64,000 nucleotides of DNA. Origin: Paenibacillus sp. MMS20-IR301 (GTDB taxonomy: Bacteria > Bacillota > Bacilli > Paenibacillales > Paenibacillaceae). This document shows positions 17,782-26,114 of the stretch, one piece after another. The notes below the pieces were generated by a model that worked only from the letters and a program-made list of their open reading frames with translations, was not told the DNA's origin and did no database searches. The position numbers and the translations under genes are program-made. Location: assembly GCF_032302195.1 (NCBI RefSeq), contig NZ_CP135275.1, positions 4,712,001 through 4,776,000 of the forward strand, given 5' to 3'. The first letter of the stretch is position 1, and each line of letters begins with the position of its first letter.

Positions 17782-19439
17782 AGGCACTGATCGTAGATGA
17801 CGAAGCAAGGGTCCGGAAGGCCGTGAGGCTGCTCGTGGACTGGGAAATGCACGGGATCGATGAAATTCTCGAGGCCGGGAGCGGCAATGAAGCCATAGTG
17901 CTGATCCGCAAGGAGAAGCCGGCACTGGTAATCATGGATATGATGATGGAATCGGGCAGCGGCATTGAGCTGATGACCTGGGTGGATGAATTCGCAGGCA
18001 GCACCAAATTCATTGTGGTCAGCGGGCATAATGACTTCGACTTTGTCCGCGAGACCGTCCGCCACGGCGGCATAGACTATATTCTTAAGCCGATTGAGCC
18101 TGATATGATTAACACTGCGGTATCCAAGGCGGTGACTGCCTGGCGCTCCGAGGACGAGGAGCGCAGCCAGCGCCAGCGCCAGAGCATCCGGCTGAACGAG
18201 ATCAAGCCGATCTACGGGGAGAAGCTGCTCTCCGCGCTGATTGATGACAGGGTCAATGCCGAGGCCTCACTGCGCAGGCTTACTGCGGACGGAATCATCC
18301 CGCAGAGTGCCACAGCCTCACAGCTGCTTCTCGTGCAGACCGACAGCGGCAACAATCCGCTGCTGAAGCGGTTCGGCGGCGACAGCGAGCTGATGTACTA
18401 CGCGATCGTTAATATCTGCAATGAATTTCTGCAGCCGCAGAATAAAGGCATTGCCTTCCGGTACTGGGGCGGCCCGCCGGAGATTGCCATCCTGCTCTGG
18501 GATGCCCGGGAGCCCGTTGCCGAACTGATTAGCCGGATTAACCAGGGGCTCTACCGCACCCTGCAGCTGCGCATGCATTTCGGCATCAGTACCGCCGGCT
18601 CCCTGCCGGGGCAGCTGCAGCTGCAGCGCACAGAGGCCGCCGAAGCGCTCCTCCGGCGCAATCTGCTAAGGCATGAGGATTACTGCCATTTCCCCCCGGA
18701 TGACGGCGCAGGCAGGCCGGGGGGCAGCGGCGGCCTTGCTGCTGCCCCTGAGCCGGAAGCGGCACTTAGCTTCGCTGATGTCCAGGAGGATTGGCGGATG
18801 GCGGTCATCAGCGGGACATCCGAGGCTATCTCCGCTGCCGCCCAGCACTGGACCCATGAGCTGGGCCGCCGGGGCGTTGTCACCCCGCAGATGCTCAATG
18901 CCTGGAAGGCCGATGCCCTGCTGTTCCGTTCCCGGCTGGTCCGGGATACACTGGGGACCGGGGCGGGCAGCGCCTTGCCGGAGCTGGAGCAGGCCGATCT
19001 GCAGAATCCGGCTCCGCAGCCGAGCGGCTACTCCTTCTCCTTGTTCGCCTGGCGTGACTGGTCCTTCACACTGATGCAGCAGCTCTCACAGCTGCTCTCT
19101 GCAAGGAAGATGAAGGAGCGTAACCCGATTGCCGAGATTATTAAGTATATCGAGCAGAATTATCCGTCTGATCTCTCGCTGCAGGAGATTGCCGGCAAAT
19201 TCTTCGTCAGCCGCGAGTATATTTCACGCAAGTTCAAACAGGAATACGGCATTAATTTCTCTGATTACATCGGCAGCGTCCGCATTGAGAAAGCCAAGCT
19301 GCTGATGCAGAATCCCAATCTCAAGCTGGTGCAGATCTCGGAAATGGTCGGATTCCATGATGTTAAATACTTCAGCAAGGTGTTCAAGAAACAGGTCGGC
19401 TGCTCACCGAAGGATTACCGGGTGCAGACGGAGCATTGA
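17778..19439 (+). CDS. YesN-type response regulator (REC + AraC HTH)
   Basis: A 553-residue regulator. The receiver domain covers residues 1-120, with acidic pair Asp7-Asp8, phospho-acceptor Asp54 in LVIMDMMM and the conserved Lys in DYILKPIE. A long middle region of unknown fold is followed by an AraC-type double helix-turn-helix from about residue 450 (LSLQEIAGKFFVSREYISRKF, then VQISEMVGFHDVKYFSKVFKKQ). Start and kinase stop overlap as ATGA. The usual target of such pairs is the adjacent CUT1 importer. A Gly/Ala/Pro-rich patch around residues 305-330 is probably a linker. Confidence 0.93.
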   Translation: MKALIVDDEARVRKAVRLLVDWEMHGIDEILEAGSGNEAIVLIRKEKPALVIMDMMMESGSGIELMTWVDEFAGSTKFIVVSGHNDFDFVRETVRHGGIDYILKPIEPDMINTAVSKAVTAWRSEDEERSQRQRQSIRLNEIKPIYGEKLLSALIDDRVNAEASLRRLTADGIIPQSATASQLLLVQTDSGNNPLLKRFGGDSELMYYAIVNICNEFLQPQNKGIAFRYWGGPPEIAILLWDAREPVAELISRINQGLYRTLQLRMHFGISTAGSLPGQLQLQRTEAAEALLRRNLLRHEDYCHFPPDDGAGRPGGSGGLAAAPEPEAALSFADVQEDWRMAVISGTSEAISAAAQHWTHELGRRGVVTPQMLNAWKADALLFRSRLVRDTLGTGAGSALPELEQADLQNPAPQPSGYSFSLFAWRDWSFTLMQQLSQLLSARKMKERNPIAEIIKYIEQNYPSDLSLQEIAGKFFVSREYISRKFKQEYGINFSDYIGSVRIEKAKLLMQNPNLKLVQISEMVGFHDVKYFSKVFKKQVGCSPKDYRVQTEH

Positions 19440-19541
19440 AGATAACAGGTTTCATACGCTTCCGGGGCAATCGTCCATACCCGAATAGCAGAACGCGCAT
19501 ATCATGGCTCTGTAAGATGCTAATGCGGAGGAGGTAAGGCG

Positions 19542-19637
19542 ATGAGCGGTTGCGCAAATGTCGGAGGTCTGGTTACTTCCACAACTACAATTCTGGTCCT
19601 TTATATTCTGCTGGTGATTATTCTCAGAACGTTCTAG
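19542..19637 (+). CDS. YjcZ-like tiny membrane protein, 31 residues
   Basis: A short gene with a very strong GGAGGAGGTAAGG site before the ATG. The product has a small polar head (MSGCANVGG) and then one hydrophobic helix, TTTILVLYILLVIILRTF. This layout, a Gly-rich head followed by ILVL(F/Y)ILLVII, is that of the YjcZ family of tiny sporulation-associated transmembrane proteins. A hairpin follows the stop by 20 bp. Function in the family is unknown; location in the spore or cell membrane is inferred. Confidence 0.75.
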   Translation: MSGCANVGGLVTSTTTILVLYILLVIILRTF

Positions 19638-19657
19638 CACTGATGAAATGCAAGTGG

Positions 19658-19696
19658 AAACGGCTTTTCCGTCCTTCAATAAGGACGGTACCGTTT
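19658..19696 (+). terminator. Hairpin after the tiny membrane-protein gene
   Basis: AAACGG and CCGTCCTT pair with AAGGACGG and CCGTTT around a four-base loop. There is no long T run, so termination may be partial. Confidence 0.65.
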
Positions 19697-19757
19697 CGGC
19701 GGGAAATAGAAGGGATAAGTTATCAGGCACAGCATATAGCTTCTTCTATTTCAAAAA

Positions 19758-19802
19758 AAGGCTATCCCAAAAGCCATAACATGGCCGCTTGGGATAGCCT
19801 TT
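19758..19802 (-). terminator. Terminator of the SGNH esterase gene
   Basis: AAGGCTATCCCAA pairs perfectly with TTGGGATAGCCTT; on the minus strand it is followed by a run of seven T. It lies about 95 bp past the esterase stop. Confidence 0.85.
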
Positions 19803-19896
19803 GCCTTAAATGCCGCTGTCTATGGGCTAGGATAATCTGAAAGTACTACATAGTATGCCTAGTGTGCTCAAGGTGTTCGCCGCTGTACTGCTACGC

Positions 19897-21078
19897 TTAG
19901 AGTTCCGCAGTCCCTTTGTACCACGCCAAAAAAGCATCTGCTACTGCTTTGCCGGCAGTACCGTTCGGATGCGGATCGAATTCGTCGCTCATATACTCCG
20001 GCCGGATTCTGTGCTCCGCCGGTGAAGGGACAGACAGCACCGCAGCGATATCAAACACCCGGTCCACACCTGCAGGCGGGCTGTTAAGAATAGTATCATT
20101 CACCTTGCGCCAATGCTCTTCCCGTGCTCCTTCAAAGTTGAACGGCGGCACAGTGCTGAGAATTACAGCGGCTTCAGGCTGCGCTTCCTTGATTCTGGAG
20201 ATGATATGCGTAAGGTCACCCAGCAGCTCATCTGCCGTACGTGCTCCGATATCCAGATCATTTACTCCAAGGACAATCAGCACCTCATCCCCCTGCTCCG
20301 CCTTGTGCAGCCATGCGCCGTCAGTGGCAACATCATAGGCTCTGCCCCACCCGGAGCCGATATTCCACAGTCCGTACTCTGTTCCTAAGCCTTCCGCAAT
20401 TCTTGCCGCCCAATAGCTGTAAGCATCCTTCTGCGTCCGGACCCCCTGGGTAATGGAATCGCCCAGGAACACCAACTTCTTCGCTACCTGCTTCTTATAG
20501 CCGATATAACCGGGCAATACCTGCAGCTTATCAGATACGCTGAAGAAAGCTGCCGTTTCCTGCGCGGCCAGATGGCCCGGCACATCGTAGCCGGAGACCA
20601 GCATCCCCTCTACGTTGAAAGGGATCGACTTGCCGGCGGCTTCTGTCTTCAGCGTCCAGGTGAAGGCCAGCAGATGCCCTTCCGGCAGCTCCAGAACGGC
20701 TTCATCGCTCCAGAACCGCTCGCCCGGCTCCACATGCCGGGAGGCTTCACCCGCGAAAGTAACCGGGACCTGGGAGCCTGGCACGACACTGCCATCCGGC
20801 ACAGACCCGCCATCGGCCACATAGGCTGCTTCAATGCTCCAGCTGCCGCCCGGTTCACTGGCAGCAGACTCCGCCCCCAGATCCCAGGTGGAATCTACGC
20901 TGTTACTGTGCCAGAACTTCAGCGTCAGGCTGCCGTTCTCCCGCAGGCGGATGTAGGTCCGGTAGGTATGGGTAAACGGCTCTGCTGCATTCATAATCTG
21001 ATTGGCTGCGGCAGATACCGCTGTTGCCGAAGTGAACTCCGGCTGGCTTAGCACGCCGCCGTTATCTTTAATCATCAT
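19897..21078 (-). CDS. SGNH/GDSL-type esterase with N-terminal beta domain
   Basis: A 393-residue protein without a signal peptide. The C-terminal half is an SGNH hydrolase: block I FLGDSITQGVRT with the nucleophile Ser (about residue 212), the block III Asn in VLGVNDLDIG, and the block V Asp and His in DEFDPHPNG. The N-terminal 190 residues look like a beta-sandwich (LRENGSLTLKFWHSNS) of the type found in carbohydrate acetyl-esterases. Deacetylation of plant oligosaccharides in the cytosol is therefore a fair inference. AGGAGAA precedes the ATG. A long gap with word island B separates it from the alpha-xylosidase gene that lies upstream of it on the same strand. Confidence 0.85.
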   Translation of the reverse strand: MMIKDNGGVLSQPEFTSATAVSAAANQIMNAAEPFTHTYRTYIRLRENGSLTLKFWHSNSVDSTWDLGAESAASEPGGSWSIEAAYVADGGSVPDGSVVPGSQVPVTFAGEASRHVEPGERFWSDEAVLELPEGHLLAFTWTLKTEAAGKSIPFNVEGMLVSGYDVPGHLAAQETAAFFSVSDKLQVLPGYIGYKKQVAKKLVFLGDSITQGVRTQKDAYSYWAARIAEGLGTEYGLWNIGSGWGRAYDVATDGAWLHKAEQGDEVLIVLGVNDLDIGARTADELLGDLTHIISRIKEAQPEAAVILSTVPPFNFEGAREEHWRKVNDTILNSPPAGVDRVFDIAAVLSVPSPAEHRIRPEYMSDEFDPHPNGTAGKAVADAFLAWYKGTAEL

Positions 21079-21180
21079 AGTTATCTATTCTCCTGTCCTG
21101 ATACGGTATCATTGCTGGCAGAAACGGAACTTATAAGTGCATATTTTACTTGTGATAAAGCGTCCACGGCGAAAGGTGAT

Positions 21181-21354
21181 AATGTTGTACGTTATGCAAC
21201 TTGGCTGCCTCAAAAACAGGCGGTTGAGAGAAATGTTGTACAAAATACAGGAATTCTCCAGCGTATCCACTGAAAGAAGGTATAATGCTGCATTTCATAC
21301 AACAATACCGGATTAGGAACGATATTATAAGGAAAATGTTGTATTTCGTGCAGG
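21181..21354. repeat. Intergenic word island B (TGTTGTAY-N3-RTRCAGG)
   Basis: Four copies of a 20-bp word lie at 21181-21200 (+), 21232-21251 (+), 21287-21306 (-) and 21335-21354 (+). In word orientation they read AATGTTGTACGTTATGCAAC, AATGTTGTACAAAATACAGG, ATTGTTGTATGAAATGCAGC and AATGTTGTATTTCGTGCAGG. The halves are partly complementary (TGTTGTAY against RTGCAGGA). The third copy is flanked by GGTAT/ATACC. The core TTGTAY-N3-RTRCA is shared with island C, 19 kb away. Confidence 0.8.
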
Positions 21355-21384
21355 AGTTGCGCAACAATGGCAACTAGATGCTTG

Positions 21385-21475
21385 GTTAGCGGAAATAGAC
21401 GAGCCTTTTATATGCGAAAAACCGGATACATCAGGCCTCCACCAAGCTAAACGCGCCTATTATTGCGAATAACCA
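21385..21475. repeat. Second word pair downstream of island B
   Basis: Two related segments, GAGCCTTTTATATGCGAA near 21410 and GCGCCTATTATTGCGAAT near 21453, each follow a TTAGCG- or GCTAAACG-like start. They loosely resemble the island D word. Otherwise nothing is seen between island B and the alpha-xylosidase terminator. Confidence 0.4.
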
Positions 21476-21496
21476 ACTACCGCTGCTCAAACCCTC

Positions 21497-21549
21497 AAAA
21501 AGCTCTCTGAAATACAAGGGACGGAACGTCCCCTGTCATCAGAGAGCTT
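21497..21549 (-). terminator. Terminator of the alpha-xylosidase gene
   Basis: AAGCTCTCTGA pairs with TCAGAGAGCTT, with an inner GGGACG/CGTCCC stem. On the minus strand it is followed by TTTTGAGGG. It starts 18 bp past the stop. Confidence 0.85.
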
Positions 21550-21567
21550 GAATACTGAGATATGTTC

Positions 21568-23889
21568 TTATTTCAATGTGATGGTGAATGATACGGACTT
21601 CGCTCCGGCGTTAACCTTCACTGTAGTCTCATCAGCTTGCTCTGCACCCTCTACGGAAGCAATAGCGCCGAGGTCCTTCACCGCGAAGGTGAAGGCTTTG
21701 CCGCTGCCTTCGGCAGTTACGGTTACCTTGCTTCCGCTGCGTACCGCTACTACCTTCAGCTCAGGTGCGCCGTTGATATCGCGTACAGTAGCCGTTGCTG
21801 TCTTGCCGTCCTCCAGCGAGTACAGGCCGAACTTCACGCCTTCCGCAAAGTCATAATCCGGACGGCTGTCTTCGCTGCCTGTTGCCAGCAGTGAATTCGG
21901 ACGTACGAACAACGGCAGGCTGAAGAAGTCATGCTTCTCTTTGCGCCATGATCCGCCTTGCACCGTGTCACCGTTCAGGAGGTGCGTCCAGCGTCCGGCC
22001 GGCAGATAGTATTTCACTTCGCCGTTCTCCTGGAAGATTGGAGCCACGAGCAGGGAATCACCCAGCATATACTGGCGGTCCAGAACTTCGCAGGTAGGAT
22101 CTTCAGGGAATTCCATCACCATCGCCCGCATCGAAGCCCAGCCCTGTTCATGCGCCTGTCCGGCTACATCATACAGGTAAGGCATCAGGCTGCATTTAAG
22201 CTTGGTGAAGAAGCGGGTAACATCCACAGCTTCATCATCGTAAGCCCAAGGCACGCGGTAAGAGGTGCTGCCGTGCAGACGGCTGTGGCTGGAGAGCAGG
22301 CCGAAGGCCAGCCAGCGCTTGAACACATGCGCCGGAGCGGTATTCTCAAAGCCGCCGATATCATGGCTCCAGAAGCCGAAGCCGGACAAGCCGAGCGACA
22401 GGCCGCCGCGCAGGCTTTCTGCCATGGATTCATAGTCAGCGTAGCAATCGCCGCCCCAGTGAACCGGGAATTGCTGCCCGCCGGCGGTTGCCGAACGTGC
22501 GAAGACGGCTGCTTCATTTTTGCCGAGCTTCTCTTCCAGTACTTCAAAGACCACTTTGTTGTACAGCTGAGTGTAATAGTTATGCATTTTGTGCGGATCG
22601 GAGCCGTCGAAGTAGACCACATCGGTTGGAATTCTTTCGCCGAAGTCGGTTTTGAAGCTGTCCACGCCCATATCCACCAGGCCACGCAGGTAGCCGGCGT
22701 ACCATTCACAAGCTGCAGGGTTAGTGAAGTCCACCAGCCCCATGCCCGCTTGCCACAGATCCGTCTGGTATACGTCGCCGTTAGCTTTTTTGAGCAGATA
22801 GCCGTTCTTCTTGCCTTCTTCAAACAGCGGTGAACGCTGTCCGATATAGGAGTTGATCCAGACGCAGATCTTCAGTCCCTTATCGTGAAGACGCTTCAGC
22901 ATGCCCACAGGGTCCGGGAACACACGCGAATCCCACTGGAAGTCAGTCCATTGGTACTCGCGCATCCAGAAGCAGTCGAAGTGGAACACATGCAGCGGCA
23001 GATCGCGCTCAGCCATACCCTCTACGAAGGAATTAACGGTAGCTTCATCATAGTCTGTAGTGAACGAAGTAGTCAGCCACAGGCCGAAGGTCCATGCCGG
23101 CGGAAGCGCAGGCTTACCGGTCAGGGAAGTGTATTTTGTAATAACCTCTTTGATCGTTGGTCCTTCAATTACGAAGTATTCCAGGCTTTCTCCGGCTACG
23201 CTGAATTGGGCCTTCTTGACTTTCTCAGAAGCAATTTCATACGACACCAGCTCCGGCTGGTTCACGAATACGCCATAGCCTTTGCTGGTTACATAGAACG
23301 GAACGTTCTTGTAAGCCTGCTCGGAGCTTGTACCGCCATCTTTGTTCCACAGGTCAACTACCTGGCCGTTTTTGACAAAAGCAGTAAAGCGCTCACCCAG
23401 ACCATAGACGAATTCGCCTACGCCGATATCCAGCTCTTCACGCATGAACGTGTTGCCATCCTGATCCGTAATGTAAGCCATCGATTTGAAACCGCTGCCG
23501 GTAATGCGCTCGTCGCCACGGTAGAAATCTACGGACCAGTGAGTGCCTTTATTGATTACTACACGGAGTCCGCCGCTGATCAGCACAGTTTGTGCTTCGG
23601 TCTCTTCGATTTGAACGTGATCGCCTGTACCCTTAGTTAATTCAAAGGAAGGACCGCGGTCGATAACGCCATCATTATGAATAATCTTTACGCCCACAAC
23701 GCCGGGAAGCGGGGAATGGAATTTCACAGTAAGCAGCGTAGAGTTAAGGGTTGCGGAACGTCCGGTAATTGGAGTCGTCTGAGTAATTGCCGTCAAACCT
23801 TCTTCAGTTTTCTCGACAACATAGTTCTGAACCGCACCATTGATTGTAATTCCGTCACGAACCAGCCAAAGGCCGTCTGTAAATTTCAT
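21568..23889 (-). CDS. yicI: GH31 alpha-xylosidase (YicI type)
   Basis: A 773-residue cytosolic GH31 enzyme that removes non-reducing alpha-xylose, for example from isoprimeverose and xyloglucan fragments. The sequence follows E. coli YicI closely along its length: nucleophile Asp415 in FKTDFGERIP, acid/base Asp481 in HWGGDCYA, the FGFWSHDIGGFE block and the RLHGSTSYRVPW insertion typical of alpha-xylosidases. The ATG lies 11 bases after AAAGGTGG; a GTG overlapping that site was rejected. It diverges from an AraC-type regulator with a possible TATAAT box between them. Together with the SGNH esterase downstream and GH43 elsewhere it points to hemicellulose use. Confidence 0.94.
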   Translation of the reverse strand: MKFTDGLWLVRDGITINGAVQNYVVEKTEEGLTAITQTTPITGRSATLNSTLLTVKFHSPLPGVVGVKIIHNDGVIDRGPSFELTKGTGDHVQIEETEAQTVLISGGLRVVINKGTHWSVDFYRGDERITGSGFKSMAYITDQDGNTFMREELDIGVGEFVYGLGERFTAFVKNGQVVDLWNKDGGTSSEQAYKNVPFYVTSKGYGVFVNQPELVSYEIASEKVKKAQFSVAGESLEYFVIEGPTIKEVITKYTSLTGKPALPPAWTFGLWLTTSFTTDYDEATVNSFVEGMAERDLPLHVFHFDCFWMREYQWTDFQWDSRVFPDPVGMLKRLHDKGLKICVWINSYIGQRSPLFEEGKKNGYLLKKANGDVYQTDLWQAGMGLVDFTNPAACEWYAGYLRGLVDMGVDSFKTDFGERIPTDVVYFDGSDPHKMHNYYTQLYNKVVFEVLEEKLGKNEAAVFARSATAGGQQFPVHWGGDCYADYESMAESLRGGLSLGLSGFGFWSHDIGGFENTAPAHVFKRWLAFGLLSSHSRLHGSTSYRVPWAYDDEAVDVTRFFTKLKCSLMPYLYDVAGQAHEQGWASMRAMVMEFPEDPTCEVLDRQYMLGDSLLVAPIFQENGEVKYYLPAGRWTHLLNGDTVQGGSWRKEKHDFFSLPLFVRPNSLLATGSEDSRPDYDFAEGVKFGLYSLEDGKTATATVRDINGAPELKVVAVRSGSKVTVTAEGSGKAFTFAVKDLGAIASVEGAEQADETTVKVNAGAKSVSFTITLK

Positions 23890-23929
23890 GTGTGCACTTG
23901 CCACCTTTCAATTTGGTGTTTATAGTTGC

Positions 23930-23935
23930 ATTATA
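23930..23935 (-). promoter_or_regulatory. Candidate -10 box for the alpha-xylosidase gene
   Basis: TATAAT on the minus strand, 41 bases before the ATG. The -35 region is poor (AT-rich, no TTGACA), consistent with a promoter that needs the adjacent activator. Confidence 0.4.
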
Positions 23936-24017
23936 CCGATAACAAAAAGACAAAACTAATATAATATAGCTTATTTATAACACTATTTTGATGTTTTTTT
24001 GCAAAAGGAGGACCCTA

Positions 24018-24938
24018 ATGGACCGCACATCGCAGCGATTGCTGAAAGAAGACCGTGAACACGGGGATGTTATGTTTCCCTTAGCCGCCTACTGGATCGA
24101 GCTTCCTGCCGGAGCGCATGTCCTGGACACCCACTGGCATGAGGAAGCGGAGTTCTTCCTGCTGCTTGAAGGGGAGATTCTGTTCCAGGTCGATACGGAT
24201 TATTTCCCCCTCCGTCCCGGCGAAGCTGTGTTCATTGAATCCGGTGATATCCATGCCGCCTACGTGCTTAGTGAGACGCCGATCCGGTTCTGCGCACTTG
24301 TCTTTCACCCCGATCTGCTGGCCAGTGCCCAATATGATATCATTCAGCAGACGGTCATCCTGCCGCTTCAGGAGAAGCGCCAGAGCTTTCCCCGCCACAT
24401 CACCTCCTCTATCCCCTGGCAAAAAGAGCTGCTCTCGCATCTTGCGCGCATGATGGAAGCCTATGATCATAAAATGCCCGGATTTGAAGCCTTTATGAAA
24501 GGAACTTTGCTGATCATGCTCTCGCAGATTGCCCAGCCGGGCCGTTTCGTCAGCCACAGCCAGTCGGAGGGGGCAGATACGACGAAGATCGACCGCCTGA
24601 AGAAGGTCATTCTCTATATTCAGGATAACTATCAGGAGCCAATCCGTACCCGTGATTTGTCGGAGCTGATTCCGATGAGCGAAGGCCAGTTCTGCCGGTT
24701 CTTCAAAAGCATGACGCGCAAAACCCCGGTAGACTACATCAACTCCTACCGGATCCGCCAGGCTGCCGCCCTGCTGCAGCAGAGTGACCGCAAAATCTCC
24801 GATATCGCCATGGATGCCGGCTTCGACAACGTCAGCTACTTCATCAAAGTGTTCCGCAAAGCCATGAACTGCTCCCCCTCTGAATTCCGTAAGGGCGGCG
24901 GGACACAAGCCTCCGGGCAGAATCAGCTGTATCCATAA
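24018..24938 (+). CDS. AraC-family regulator beside alpha-xylosidase
   Basis: A 306-residue regulator with an N-terminal cupin (DTHWHEEAEFFLLLEGEI, then PLRPGEAVFIESGDIHAAY) and a C-terminal AraC double helix-turn-helix (MSEGQFCRFFKSMT and ISDIAMDAGFDNVSYFIKVFRKAM). The ATG has AAAAGGAGG ahead of it; an earlier in-frame ATG falls before this site and is not used. Its position back-to-back with the alpha-xylosidase makes it the likely local activator, sensing xylose or a xylo-oligosaccharide. That ligand is inferred only from context. Confidence 0.9.
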   Translation: MDRTSQRLLKEDREHGDVMFPLAAYWIELPAGAHVLDTHWHEEAEFFLLLEGEILFQVDTDYFPLRPGEAVFIESGDIHAAYVLSETPIRFCALVFHPDLLASAQYDIIQQTVILPLQEKRQSFPRHITSSIPWQKELLSHLARMMEAYDHKMPGFEAFMKGTLLIMLSQIAQPGRFVSHSQSEGADTTKIDRLKKVILYIQDNYQEPIRTRDLSELIPMSEGQFCRFFKSMTRKTPVDYINSYRIRQAAALLQQSDRKISDIAMDAGFDNVSYFIKVFRKAMNCSPSEFRKGGGTQASGQNQLYP

Positions 24939-25050
24939 AGTCAGTCTTCATCCGGGCGTATTGCCTGCTTACAGGTTCCCGGATGCGTTTAAGTTACCTG
25001 TAAGGCCGGATTATGCCATCCGCCAATCTACTTACAGGAGGCAGACAGCC

Positions 25051-25401
25051 ATGAATCAACATGTTACCATGCCGATTGAGGTACAGGAGTATTACAATGC
25101 CGTCAACCAATACCAGCCGGAGGCTTTTATAGAATTGTTCGCAGCCGGTGCCACCGTCAGGGATAATGGACAAGCGATCGAAGGCAAGGAAGCTATACAG
25201 GTCTGGGGAGAAGCAGCGCTGTTCTCTGCCAAAGTCCGCTACACCATCATGGAAATAGCAGAAGCCGGAGACACGGTCACTGTAACCGCAGAGATGGAGG
25301 GCGAGTTCAACAAGAACCGCGTTCCCGCCCCGCAGCTGTTCAGGCACGAATTCAAGGTACATGCGGGCAAAATCAGCTCGCTGAACATTACGCTCAAGTA
25401 A
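25051..25401 (+). CDS. NTF2-like/SnoaL-like protein
   Basis: A 116-residue protein of the NTF2-like fold. VQEYYNAVNQYQPEAFIELFAAGATVRDNG is the usual pair of helices before the cone-shaped beta sheet, and GKEAIQVWGEAA follows as in SnoaL-like domains. The ATG has CAGGAGG seven bases before it; the frame extends upstream but without a site. Members include isomerases, hydratases and ligand-binding proteins, so no activity is assigned. It stands alone after the AraC gene. Confidence 0.8.
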   Translation: MNQHVTMPIEVQEYYNAVNQYQPEAFIELFAAGATVRDNGQAIEGKEAIQVWGEAALFSAKVRYTIMEIAEAGDTVTVTAEMEGEFNKNRVPAPQLFRHEFKVHAGKISSLNITLK

Positions 25402-25429
25402 GCAGCTAAGCGGAAGGGGGCCGCAGCCA

Positions 25430-25760
25430 TGCGGCTCTCTTCTTCTGCCGTAAATGTGCTGATCAACCACTTCGCTGCCTGCCTCCCAACTCCCGTACCT
25501 ATTCAGTCTCCCCCCGCTTCTCCCCTAGCTACCAGCTTGTCTGTCAACTTACCGATCCCACCAAGCTGCTTCTCTCTTCCCTGGTCTCCCGCTTACCTGC
25601 TTCTGCACCTGCCTCCCTAACTCCAGCTTCACTACCTGCCGCCTGGCTCCCACGCCGATCCTTGCTCCCAGCTCGCCGCTTACCTGCTCCCGCACCTCCT
25701 CTCTAACTTCCTCCCTCACCACCTCTTCCCCTGCTTACTTGCTTATCGCCCAGTGCCACC
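25430..25760. other. Pyrimidine-rich low-complexity tract with an 87-bp period
   Basis: About 330 bp strongly C/T-biased on the plus strand, made of words such as CTCCCGC, CTTACCTGC and CTAACTCC. A 35-bp segment at 25590-25624 recurs in degenerate form at 25677-25711, both starting CGCTTACCTGCT and ending CTAACT(C/T)CC. The small open frame inside it has no ribosome binding site. A similar text lies past the methyltransferase gene at 27260-27350. Confidence 0.5.
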
Positions 25761-25782
25761 AGTCCAGCCCATCTGCATACGC

Positions 25783-25969
25783 GCTTACGGACCCGGGAGC
25801 CTTTATTTCCGCCAAAAGACTTCTTTTCACAAGCTAACGGACACCAGCGCCGTTATCAGCCGATTAATCGCGCAATTTGCGCCTGCAGAGTAACAATAAG
25901 GTCCGGATGGTCCGTTAAGCCAAAGAAATGAGCGAAATCCGGAAAATAAGGGCGGTACAGTCTGTAAGA
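25783..25969. repeat. Intergenic word island D (GCTTACGGAC...TTATTT)
   Basis: Four copies of a 26-bp word lie at 25783-25808 (+), 25833-25858 (+), 25895-25920 (-) and 25944-25969 (-). In word orientation each begins GCTTACGGAC or a close variant, has a central GCC or GACC, and ends in CNTTAT, three of the four in CNTTATT. Two plus copies followed by two minus copies make the island symmetrical, able to fold head-to-head. Between 25970 and the rarD start I see no gene. Confidence 0.7.
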
Positions 25970-26114
25970 AAGCAGAATACAATGGTTACAATGGGCAGAG
26001 TGCTAAATCGAGTGAGCGGGTTCCTTGAAAGAATGCAACTGATGCGGTATAGTAACTCGAATTGAATTTTTTCTTCGATCATTATTCCTATTCTTCCAGC
26101 AGGGGTGCTCTCTT

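Noticed and set aside
21958..22833. A 291-codon frame opposite the alpha-xylosidase
   Set aside because: Shadow of a well-conserved GH31 gene, with no ribosome binding site.
25429..25620. A 63-codon frame after the NTF2-like gene
   Set aside because: It is translated from the C/T-rich tract (Pro/Ser/Leu-rich) and shows no feature of a real protein.
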